Shown in pieces: positions 1 through 5,444 of a DNA stretch of 6,645 nucleotides. The position numbers and the translations under genes were made by a program. The notes under the pieces are model-generated. The model saw nothing but the letters and a program-made list of their open reading frames with translations, did not search any database and was not told where the DNA came from. Positions within the stretch are counted from its first letter, which is position 1, and every line of letters starts with the position of its first letter. Location of the stretch: contig JAOPVD010000062.1 of NCBI GenBank assembly GCA_025966295.1, positions 1 to 6,645 of the forward strand. The letters run 5' to 3'. The stretch is from Frankiales bacterium (GTDB lineage Bacteria > Actinomycetota > Actinomycetes > Mycobacteriales > SCTD01).

Positions 1-128
1 GCCGCGCTCGTCGTCGTGGTGGGGCGGGCGCTGCTGTCCAGGGCGAGGTCCTTGCCGCCGGCGGAGCGGCCGGAGGACGAGCAGGCGGTGACGGCCAGCA
101 GGGCGACGAGGGCGAGGCGGGTGCGCAC
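1..128 (-). CDS. Putative secreted lipoprotein, N-terminal part only (runs off left edge)
   Basis: Read on the minus strand from a GTG at 128, the frame stays open to the window edge (42 codons). It begins MRTRLALVALLAVTACSSSG: two arginines, a hydrophobic segment (residues 5-15) and a lipobox VTAC with the lipidated cysteine at residue 16. Bacterial lipoproteins of this type are exported, diacylglycerated on that cysteine and anchored to the outer face of the membrane. The segment after it is rich in Ser, Gly and Thr (including TTTT), typical of a flexible linker before a folded domain outside the window. The ribosome binding site is weak (GGACAG just upstream). The gene diverges from the thioesterase across 52 bp. 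Its function cannot be told from this fragment. The lipoprotein call is from sequence; the rest is unknown. Confidence 0.75.
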   Translation of the reverse strand, partial: MRTRLALVALLAVTACSSSGRSAGGKDLALDSSARPTTTTSA

Positions 129-168
129 CTGTCCAGTCTGCCCTGATCTGGCGTGGCGGACCGCTCGC

Positions 169-174
169 TAGGTT
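169..174 (+). promoter_or_regulatory. Candidate -10 element for a leaderless thioesterase mRNA
   Basis: The hexamer TAGGTT fits the actinobacterial TANNNT -10 consensus. It ends 6 nt before the GTG at 181, so transcription would start at or next to the start codon. No Shine-Dalgarno sequence precedes that codon, which agrees with a leaderless message. No convincing -35 box is visible. This is inference from spacing. Confidence 0.35.
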
Positions 175-180
175 GCCGGG

Positions 181-948
181 GTGGCGTTCTACGAAGACCG
201 GGCAGACGGTCGCTTCACCTCGACAGTGCACACCACCGGCCCCTGGGACGCCGGCTTCCAGCACGGCGGTCCGCCGAGCGCCCTGCTCGGCCGTGCCCTC
301 GAGCGCTGCGCGCCGCGCGACGACATGATGGTCGCGCGGGTCACCGTCGAGCTGCTCGGCGCGGTGCCGGTGGCTGAGCTGGCGGTGGAGGCCCGGCTGG
401 TGCGGCCCGGCCGGAGCGTGGAGCTGCTCGAGGCCACGCTGGCCTGTGACGGCCGCCTGATCGCCCGGGCCAGCGCCTGGCGGGTCAAGCGGACCGCCGG
501 CGTCGCGGTGCCCAGCCGGGCCCGGCCGGCCCCGCCGCTGCCCGAAGTCGCCGACACCGGGGAGATCCCCGGTTGGGTGTCGGGCTACCTGCAGGCCATG
601 GAGTGGCGGTGGGTGCAGGGGCACCTGCTGGAACGCGGGCCGGCGGTGGCGTGGGCGCGGATGCGCGAGGACCTGGTCGAGGGCGAGCCGCCGTCGCCGC
701 TGCAGCGGGTCCTGGCACTCGCCGACTCCGGCAACGGCGCTTCGAGCGAGCTCGACCTGCGCAGCTGGCACTTCATCAACCCGGAGCTGACGGTGCACCT
801 GCACCGCGAGCCGGTGGGCGAGTGGGTGTGCCTGGACGCCAGCACCACCATCTCGGCGGGCGGGGTGGGGCTCGCCACCTCGGTGCTGTCCGACCTCGAC
901 GGGCCGATCGGGGTCGGTGCCCAGACGCTGCTCGTGCAGCCGCGCTAG
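181..948 (+). CDS. Acyl-CoA thioesterase-like protein (double hotdog, TesB-like)
   Basis: A 255-residue protein with the layout of TesB-like double-hotdog thioesterases (4HBT_3 type), which hydrolyse acyl-CoA to fatty acid and CoA in the cytoplasm. The first hotdog covers about residues 12-103 and carries QHGGPPSALLGRALE (27-41), the family's central-helix motif. A proline-rich linker (107-121) follows. The second hotdog covers about 130-255, with LADSGNG (180-186), SWHFINPELTVHLHR (195-209) and a C-terminal GAQTLLVQPR. By alignment by eye to E. coli TesB (Asp204, Thr228, Gln278), D182, N200 and Q248 are the likely active-site residues; N in place of T is an inference. The GTG start is chosen because the hotdog fold begins at once and a -10-like box sits 6 nt upstream. 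The stop overlaps that of the convergent EAL gene. Substrate chain length cannot be told. Confidence 0.88.
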   Translation: MAFYEDRADGRFTSTVHTTGPWDAGFQHGGPPSALLGRALERCAPRDDMMVARVTVELLGAVPVAELAVEARLVRPGRSVELLEATLACDGRLIARASAWRVKRTAGVAVPSRARPAPPLPEVADTGEIPGWVSGYLQAMEWRWVQGHLLERGPAVAWARMREDLVEGEPPSPLQRVLALADSGNGASSELDLRSWHFINPELTVHLHREPVGEWVCLDASTTISAGGVGLATSVLSDLDGPIGVGAQTLLVQPR

Positions 949-1718
949 CTGGCGGCCGACACCTGCTGCAGCCGGACCGGGAAGGACCGCTGCAGCAGGT
1001 CACCGAGCTCGCCGGCCGGCACCGGCCGGCTGAACAGGTAGCCCTGCCCGTACGGGCACCCCATCTCCTGCAGCAGCCGCAGCTGCGCGACGCTCTCGAC
1101 CCCCTCGGCGGTGACGTGCACGCGCAGGTCCAGGCCGAGCCGCACCATGCTGCGGACCACCCGGTCGTTGCGGCTGCCCTCGCCGAGCCGGCTGGTGAAC
1201 GACCGGTCGACCTTGATGCCGCCGACGGGGAAGCGCTGCAGGTGCGACAACGAGGAGAAGCCGGTGCCGAAGTCGTCGAGGGTGACGGTGCAGCCGAGCG
1301 CGACGAGCTGCTCCAGGACCGCCTCGTGGCCCCGCCCCTCCGGGGACGCCAGCGTCTCGGTGAGCTCGATGATGATCGCCTCGCACGGCACGCCGGACCG
1401 GGCGGCCAGCGCCGCGACCCGGGCCGGCAGGGTGAGGTCGTCGAGGTCGCGCACCGAGACGTTGACCCCGATGGTGAGCTCCCGGCCGGGGTGCGCCGTC
1501 CGCCACCGGCCGAGCTGGCCGACGGCGATCTCCGCGACCCGGCGGTCGATCGCGGTCACCTGACCGCTGCGCTCCGCGGCCGGCAGGAACCGGGCCGGCG
1601 CCAGCAGCGCGCCGGTCGTCTGGTCGCGCAACCGCACGAGGGCCTCGGCGGCCACGACGGCACCGGTGCGCAGGTCGACGACCGGCTGGTAGAGGACGAC
1701 GAGCTGGTCGAGCAGCAC
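945..1718 (-). CDS. Stand-alone EAL-domain c-di-GMP phosphodiesterase
   Basis: A 257-residue protein that is almost entirely one EAL domain, the fold that linearises cyclic di-GMP to pGpG. The catalytic set appears intact: YQP (10-12), EAL (25-27), NVS (86-88), ELTET (118-122), DDFGTGFSS (148-156), IKVDRSF (168-174), AEGVE (204-208) and QGY (225-227). The metal-binding acidic residues (E25, E118, D148, D149, E205) and catalytic lysine K169 are therefore present, and an active enzyme is expected rather than a degenerate binding protein. No GGDEF, PAS, GAF or membrane segment is present, so any sensory input must come from a partner or from expression. The GTG at 1718 is preferred because a strong ribosome binding site precedes it and the domain begins directly; upstream in-frame starts at 1739 and 1889 would add non-domain residues. 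It is convergent with the thioesterase and divergent from the dipeptidase. Confidence 0.93.
   Translation of the reverse strand: MLLDQLVVLYQPVVDLRTGAVVAAEALVRLRDQTTGALLAPARFLPAAERSGQVTAIDRRVAEIAVGQLGRWRTAHPGRELTIGVNVSVRDLDDLTLPARVAALAARSGVPCEAIIIELTETLASPEGRGHEAVLEQLVALGCTVTLDDFGTGFSSLSHLQRFPVGGIKVDRSFTSRLGEGSRNDRVVRSMVRLGLDLRVHVTAEGVESVAQLRLLQEMGCPYGQGYLFSRPVPAGELGDLLQRSFPVRLQQVSAAS
961..1000. repeat. Perfect 12-bp inverted repeat, candidate bidirectional terminator
   Basis: ACCTGCTGCAGC (961-972) is repeated as its exact reverse complement GCTGCAGCAGGT (989-1000) with a 16-nt spacer. The pair starts 12 bp after the thioesterase stop and lies inside the last codons of the EAL gene, where it encodes the LLQ and LQQV stretches. 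RNA from either strand could form a 12-bp stem. No T tract follows, so a terminator or 3'-end stabilising role is inferred from its position between two convergent genes. The repeat itself is directly visible. Confidence 0.6.
1011..1030. repeat. Near-perfect GC palindrome (9-bp arms, 2-nt centre)
   Basis: GCCGGCCGG and CCGGCCGGC flank a central CA. The sequence is within the EAL gene, 10 bp beyond the larger inverted repeat, and encodes the P-A-G stretch near the C terminus. In DNA this rich in GGC and GCC codons it may be chance. It could add to structure at the convergent 3' ends. Confidence 0.4.
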
Positions 1719-1722
1719 GGGT

Positions 1723-1732
1723 CCCCTTCCTT
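1723..1732 (-). promoter_or_regulatory. Strong ribosome binding site that fixes the EAL gene start
   Basis: On the minus strand AAGGAAGGGG ends 4 nt before the GTG at 1718. It is the only good Shine-Dalgarno match near the start of the EAL domain, and it favours this codon over the upstream in-frame GTG at 1739, whose AGGGG directly abuts the start and is too close. Confidence 0.7.
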
Positions 1733-1830
1733 GGCTCACCCCTGAACTGTCGGCAGCAGGTGGCCATTCCACATGACCCGGATGGACCATCTTGGCCGTA
1801 GTCCTCCCGGCGCGGCGGCCCGCCACAGGC

Positions 1831-1835
1831 GAGGA
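1831..1835 (+). promoter_or_regulatory. Ribosome binding site of the dipeptidase gene
   Basis: GAGGA lies 7 nt before the GTG at 1843. It supports that start over the in-frame TTG at 1792, which would add 17 residues that do not resemble the family N terminus. Confidence 0.6.
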
Positions 1836-1842
1836 TGGCGGG

Positions 1843-2889
1843 GTGACCGATGCCCGCGCGCTGCACCACGACGCCGTCCTCGTCGACACCCACGACGACC
1901 TGCTGATGCTGGTCGGCCGCCGTCCGGTGGCCGAGCAGGCCGCTTACTTCCAGCAGGCCTGGCTGCCGCAGCTGCGCGACGGCGGCGTGGACGTGCAGGT
2001 GCTGCCGGTCTTCTCCGACGACGAGTACCGCCCGGAAGGCGCGCTCCGGCAGACCCTGAAGATGCTCGAGGCCGGCTGGACCCTCGCGGAGGGCAACGCC
2101 GACGCGGTGGCGCTGTGCCTGACCGGCGCGGACATCGACGCCGCCGTGGCCGCCGGTCGGATCGCCCTCGTGCTCGCCCTCGAGGGCTGCGAGGCGGTGG
2201 GCAAGGACGTCGAGCTGCTCGCCTCCCTGCACCGGGTCGGGGTGCGGATCGCGTCCCTCACTCACTTCGGCCGGACCCTGCTGGCCGACGGGTCGGGGGA
2301 GGACGCGGCCGGCTCCCGGCTCACCGCCGCCGGCGTCGAGGCGGTCGCGGTCATGGAGGAGCTCGGCATCCTCCTCGACGTCAGCCACCTGGGGGCGCGC
2401 GGCGTCGACCACGTCCTGGAGGTCGCCACCCGCCCGGTGCTGGCGACGCACTCGTCGGCCTACGAGCTGCGCGGGCACCACCGCAACCTCACCGACGACC
2501 GGCTCAAGGGCATCGCCAGCGGCGGCGGTGTCGTCAACGTCAACTTCTTCGCGGGCTTCCTCGCCGATCAGGAGTCGGCGTACACGGTCGGCCGGGTGGT
2601 GGACCACCTCGAGCACGTCGCCGCGATCGCCGGCGTCGAGGCGGTCGGGCTCGGCCCCGACTTCATGGCGCAGGTCTTCACCGAGCTCTACCCGCTGGCC
2701 ACCGAGCTGCCGATGCAGGGCGTCGACGGCAAGAAGGCGGTGCCCGGCCTGGAGGGCCCGGCCGGCCTGCCGCTCGTCACCGACGAGCTGGTACGGCGAG
2801 GCTGGTCGGACCCCGACATCCGGGCGGTGCTGGGGGGCAACGACCTGCGGGTGTTCCGCAGCGAGCTGGGCCTCCCGGCTCGTTCCTGA
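1843..2889 (+). CDS. Membrane dipeptidase-like zinc peptidase (M19, renal dipeptidase family)
   Basis: A 348-residue TIM-barrel metallopeptidase of the M19 family, whose members hydrolyse dipeptides, often including ones with a D-residue at the C terminus, using two zinc ions. The family ligand set is visible: H17 and D19 (DTHDDL), bridging E114 (ALEGCE), H182 (DVSHLG) and H203 (ATHSSA). R214 and D218 lie in HHRNLTDDRL, matching the substrate-binding Arg motif RNVPD of human renal dipeptidase (Arg230). D273 in GLGPDF fits the catalytic Asp288, and LGGNDLRVF (330-338) is the usual C-terminal motif. The family's GSDFDG is here GPDFMA, a variant around the catalytic Asp. No signal peptide is seen, so the enzyme is probably cytoplasmic, unlike the GPI-anchored mammalian enzyme. 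The gene stands alone, divergent from the EAL gene. Possible roles are peptide salvage or cell-wall peptide turnover; the substrate is unknown. Confidence 0.93.
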   Translation: MTDARALHHDAVLVDTHDDLLMLVGRRPVAEQAAYFQQAWLPQLRDGGVDVQVLPVFSDDEYRPEGALRQTLKMLEAGWTLAEGNADAVALCLTGADIDAAVAAGRIALVLALEGCEAVGKDVELLASLHRVGVRIASLTHFGRTLLADGSGEDAAGSRLTAAGVEAVAVMEELGILLDVSHLGARGVDHVLEVATRPVLATHSSAYELRGHHRNLTDDRLKGIASGGGVVNVNFFAGFLADQESAYTVGRVVDHLEHVAAIAGVEAVGLGPDFMAQVFTELYPLATELPMQGVDGKKAVPGLEGPAGLPLVTDELVRRGWSDPDIRAVLGGNDLRVFRSELGLPARS

Positions 2890-2900
2890 GCCCTGCTGTG

Positions 2901-2985
2901 CGGAGGGTGTGGGATTTGAACCCACGGACGGTTTCCCGTCGTGCGCTTTCAAGGCGCATGCACTCGGCCACTATGCGAACCCTCC
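2901..2985 (-). tRNA. tRNA-Ser (anticodon UGA)
   Basis: An 85-nt gene that folds fully. The acceptor stem is GGAGGGT with ACCCTCC, and the D stem is GCA with TGC around a loop holding GTGG. The anticodon stem is TGCGC with GCGCA around the loop CTTGAAA. The long class II variable arm is GACGG-GAAA-CCGTC, and the T stem is GTGGG with CCCAC around TTCAAAT. The anticodon TGA (plus-strand 2949-2951) reads UCA, a rare serine codon in DNA this GC-rich. The discriminator base is G73, as expected for serine tRNA. The 3' CCA is not encoded and must be added after transcription. The gene lies downstream of, and on the same strand as, the glycosyltransferase operon, and tail-to-tail with the dipeptidase. 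Confidence 0.97.
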
Positions 2986-3029
2986 TCGGCCCCCGCCGCA
3001 GCGCGGCGAGACCACAGGGGAGTCTGCCA

Positions 3030-3056
3030 GGGCGCGGCCGTCCGGGCCGCACGCCC
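3030..3056 (-). terminator. Candidate hairpin terminator after the glycosyltransferase operon
   Basis: Two stacked 5-bp stems (GGGCG with CGCCC, then CGGCC with GGCCG), separated by a 2-nt bulge, close a 5-nt loop. The hairpin begins 5 nt past the TAG of the GT-C gene in the direction of transcription and before the tRNA. It has no following U tract, which is common for hairpins at actinobacterial gene ends but leaves the terminator role inferred. Confidence 0.4.
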
Positions 3057-3061
3057 GCCTC

Positions 3062-4669
3062 CTAGGGCTGGAACTCCAGGCAGAAGCTCGGGTGCGGCCG
3101 GGCCGTCCCGGCTGCCGGGACGAAGCGCACGGCGTACACGCCGGGCTCGTCGAGGCGCTGGACCTCCCGGGCGACGCTGCCGATCCGCGGGCGCAGCGCC
3201 CGCAGCGGCCCGTTCGGCAGGTACTCGGTCGTGCCGATGCGTACCACGACCCAGACGCCGTGGCGGGTGAAGCCGGCGGCCTGCAGAGCGGAGGCGTCCC
3301 GGCAGAGCTCGCCGGCGGGCACCCGGCGGGGGCGGACCACCCCCTGGGCCACCACCCCGGTCCGCGGGCCGTAGTAGGCCATCGCCGTGGTGGCCTGGAT
3401 CGCGGACAGCACGGTGTCGCCGGGCTGGCGGGCCCGCTCCACGCGGTGCAGCAGCCGCTCCATCTCCTCCACCTCGACGCGGTGCCCGAGCTGCTTCACG
3501 GCGTCGGCGCAGGCCGGCCCCGTGACGACGAGGAGCGCCATCGCCGAACCGATGAGCCAGGCGCGGCTCATCCCTGGGCCGGAGCCGATGGTGTGGGGCA
3601 GCAGGGCCGCCAGCAGCAGTCCGGCGAGCGGCACCGTCCACAGGGCGAGCCGGTCGGCGAAGGGGTAGAACGCCCCGAGTGCGGCGACCGCGCCGAGCCC
3701 GAGGCTGACCAGGACGGCGGCTCCGCCTCGCGGGCTGCGCAGGACCAGCGCCACCGCCCCCAGCACGAGCAGTGCACCGGCGACGCCGCTGTGCGCGTCC
3801 AGGTGCAGCGGGTTGCCGAGCAGCCCGCTGAACCGGGCGTGCGCCCAGGACAGCACCGGGCGGCCCTCCGGGAAGGTGAAGCCCCAGTAGTCGTTCAGGA
3901 CGGTGCTCTCACGGGAGCTCGTGAGGACGGTCAGGTAGGCGACGCCGAGCGACACCAGCCACGCCGACAGCACGCCCGCGGTGAGGAGCGCCCGGCGGAC
4001 CTCCCGGCGGGCCAGGCCGTCCACGACGAGGACCAGGCTGACCGCACCGAGCGCGAAGACGCTGGCGACGGAGCACCAGACGGCGGCGATCCCCAGCCCG
4101 GCCAGCGCCGCGACGGGGCGCCAGGCGAACCGGTCCCGCGGCACCCGCAGCGCGACCAGCAGGACGAGCAGCACCATGACCACGTCGAGCTGGTACTGCT
4201 TGACCTCGTTGCTGTAGCGGATCAGCGCGGGGGCCAGCGCGGCGAACGCGACAGGGACGCCGACCAGGGCGCCGGGCAGCACCCGCAGCGCCAGCCGCCA
4301 GACCAGGACCAGGGCAGCGATGCCGAAGACGAGCGACGGCAGCCGCAGCGCCAGCTCGTTGTCGCCGAGCAGGTGGTAGGCCAGCCGCTCGCTCCAGAGC
4401 CAACCGACCGGCGCCGACTGGTTGTCGGACAGCGGTTCGGCCGCCAGCCGCCCGAACCCGCGGGTGGTGACCTGCTCGACGATGAACAGCTCGTCGAGCC
4501 AGAACGAGCGGCCGGCGGCCCACTGCCGCAGCCGCAGCAGCGCCCCGAGCGCGAGGAGCAGGCCGGGCAGCGCCGTCGTGAGCAGACGCCGCCGCCCGGA
4601 GGCGGTCAGGCGGCCGTGCGTCCGCTCGTCGGCTGCCGGCCCCGCCACCGCTCCCGAGACAAGATCCAC
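3062..4669 (-). CDS. Polytopic GT-C glycosyltransferase (GT39/ArnT-like, lipid-linked sugar donor)
   Basis: A 535-residue integral membrane protein with about ten hydrophobic segments (for example near 30-47, 108-130, 135-152, 161-176, 186-216, 228-249, 295-311, 317-335, 342-358 and 369-387) and a soluble C-terminal domain (about 390-535). In the first outer loop SFWLDELFI (55-63) carries the acidic D-E pair typical of GT-C enzymes, which use polyprenyl-phosphate sugars outside the membrane. SNEVKQYQLD (153-162) and FYPFADRLALW (334-344) resemble conserved spots in GT39-like families. The gene overlaps the upstream GT2 synthase by 64 nt, implying translational coupling and a shared lipid-sugar pathway. 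The start is uncertain: GTG 4669 is used, and GTG 4648 (528 residues) is an alternative whose GGGAG is only 2 nt away. The acceptor, which could be a protein, glycan or lipid, is not evident. Confidence 0.8.
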   Translation of the reverse strand: MDLVSGAVAGPAADERTHGRLTASGRRRLLTTALPGLLLALGALLRLRQWAAGRSFWLDELFIVEQVTTRGFGRLAAEPLSDNQSAPVGWLWSERLAYHLLGDNELALRLPSLVFGIAALVLVWRLALRVLPGALVGVPVAFAALAPALIRYSNEVKQYQLDVVMVLLVLLVALRVPRDRFAWRPVAALAGLGIAAVWCSVASVFALGAVSLVLVVDGLARREVRRALLTAGVLSAWLVSLGVAYLTVLTSSRESTVLNDYWGFTFPEGRPVLSWAHARFSGLLGNPLHLDAHSGVAGALLVLGAVALVLRSPRGGAAVLVSLGLGAVAALGAFYPFADRLALWTVPLAGLLLAALLPHTIGSGPGMSRAWLIGSAMALLVVTGPACADAVKQLGHRVEVEEMERLLHRVERARQPGDTVLSAIQATTAMAYYGPRTGVVAQGVVRPRRVPAGELCRDASALQAAGFTRHGVWVVVRIGTTEYLPNGPLRALRPRIGSVAREVQRLDEPGVYAVRFVPAAGTARPHPSFCLEFQP

Positions 4670-5319
4670 AGGGCTTCTACGCCGTCCTTCCAGGTGAGCT
4701 TCTTGCCCTCCTCGCGGCTGCGGGCCCGGTAGCTGATCGCCACCTCGTACGGGCGCAGCCCGCGGGCGAGCAGCTTGCCGGTCACCTCGGCCTCCATGCC
4801 GAACCCAGCGGACCGGATGTCGAGCTCGCGGTAGAGCTCGAGCGGCAGGAGCTTGAAGCAGGTCTCGACGTCGCTGATCCAGCTGTTGTAGATGAGGTTC
4901 GCGAACATCGTCACGCCCTTGTTGCCCAGCACGTACCAGAAGCTGTAGGCGGTGTGGCTGCCGAACGTCCTCGTGCCGTAGACGACCTGCGCGTCGCCGT
5001 TGAGCACCGGGGCGAGCAGCAGCGGGATCTCCTCCGGCTGGTACTCCAGGTCGGCGTCGCAGATGATCATGTAGTCGCCGGTGGCCGCCCGGGCGGCCGT
5101 CTTGATGGCCGCGCCCTTGCCCCGGTTGACCGGGTGCGTGATGACGCGCAGCCGGTCGTCGGCCAGGCCGGCCAGGATCGTGGGCGTGGCGTCGGCGCTG
5201 CCGTCGTCGACGACCACCACCTCGACCTCGCAGGGGTAGTTCACCTTCAGCACCCGCTCGAGGGTGGTCAGGACGGTGTCCGCCTCGTTGAACACCGGCA
5301 TCAGGACCGACAGCCTCAT
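4606..5319 (-). CDS. GT2 polyprenyl-phosphate sugar synthase (DPM/DPG synthase-like)
   Basis: A 237-residue GT-A fold enzyme of glycosyltransferase family 2, in the group that moves mannose or glucose from a nucleotide sugar to dolichyl/polyprenyl phosphate on the cytoplasmic face. Visible motifs are LSVLMPVFNE (3-12), VVDDGSADAT (36-45), NRGKGAA (65-71), the metal-binding DAD of CDADLEYQPEE (87-97), GTRTFGS (115-121), GFGMEAEVTGKLLARG (172-187) and YRARSREEGKKLTWKDG (197-213), which match dolichyl-phosphate sugar synthase-like proteins closely. There are no C-terminal membrane helices, so it is a soluble or peripheral single-domain type. ATG 5319 is chosen because the Rossmann strand starts at residue 2 and in-frame upstream sequence looks non-coding. 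No Shine-Dalgarno is present, but a -10-like box sits 8 nt upstream. It is the first gene of a two-gene operon with the GT-C enzyme. Whether the sugar is mannose, glucose or another cannot be told. Confidence 0.9.
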   Translation of the reverse strand: MRLSVLMPVFNEADTVLTTLERVLKVNYPCEVEVVVVDDGSADATPTILAGLADDRLRVITHPVNRGKGAAIKTAARAATGDYMIICDADLEYQPEEIPLLLAPVLNGDAQVVYGTRTFGSHTAYSFWYVLGNKGVTMFANLIYNSWISDVETCFKLLPLELYRELDIRSAGFGMEAEVTGKLLARGLRPYEVAISYRARSREEGKKLTWKDGVEALWILSRERWRGRQPTSGRTAA

Positions 5320-5327
5320 GAGTGGCG

Positions 5328-5333
5328 AGCCTA
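5328..5333 (-). promoter_or_regulatory. Candidate -10 element of the glycosyltransferase operon
   Basis: On the minus strand TAGGCT matches TANNNT and ends 8 nt before the ATG at 5319, placing a transcription start within a nucleotide or two of that codon. There is no ribosome binding site, so a leaderless or near-leaderless message is inferred. The hexamer resembles TAGGTT ahead of the thioesterase. No clear -35 box is seen. Confidence 0.35.
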
Positions 5334-5387
5334 GCCACCGGGCGGGCCGGCGAACGCCACCACGCCCCGACGAGGTCGGCAACTCGG

Positions 5388-5412
5388 GCGTTGTCGTGCG
5401 CCGGCGGGGTAA
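5388..5412 (+). promoter_or_regulatory. Candidate SigB/SigF-type stress promoter for the GlsB-like gene
   Basis: GCGT, then 15 nt, then GGGTAA fits the actinobacterial general-stress sigma pattern GNNT-N14-16-GGGTA(C/T) except for the last base. Transcription would start around 5419-5421, giving a short leader that includes the AGGAGG at 5434. Placement ahead of a stress-associated membrane protein makes the match more credible, but such short patterns also arise by chance. Confidence 0.4.
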
Positions 5413-5444
5413 CAGGCAGACACACCACGACGCAGGAGGCACTC

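Noticed and set aside
573..1745. A 390-codon plus-strand frame over the thioesterase 3' half and antisense to the EAL gene
   Set aside because: No recognisable domain; both overlapping genes have complete family motifs in other frames.
1792..1842. Longer start (TTG 1792) for the dipeptidase
   Set aside because: The added 17 residues do not resemble M19 proteins, and GAGGA 7 nt before GTG 1843 gives a better start.
2877..2892. GGCTC/GAGCC hairpin over the dipeptidase stop codon as a terminator
   Set aside because: Only 5 bp of stem, it overlaps the stop codon, and no U tract follows on either strand.
1000..2952. A 650-codon open frame on the minus strand spanning the EAL and dipeptidase genes
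   Set aside because: It is an artefact of extreme GC content: it is antisense to the well-supported M19 gene, crosses the EAL gene out of frame, and its product is low-complexity R/A/G/P-rich sequence.
2901..2985. tRNA-Ser gene as an integration (att) site of a mobile element
   Set aside because: No duplicated tRNA 3' end, integrase or foreign-looking gene is present in the window on either side.
2528..4732. A 734-codon open frame on the plus strand across the tRNA and GT-C gene
   Set aside because: It runs through a tRNA gene and antisense to a protein with clear membrane topology. Its composition is the low-complexity type expected of a GC-rich shadow frame.
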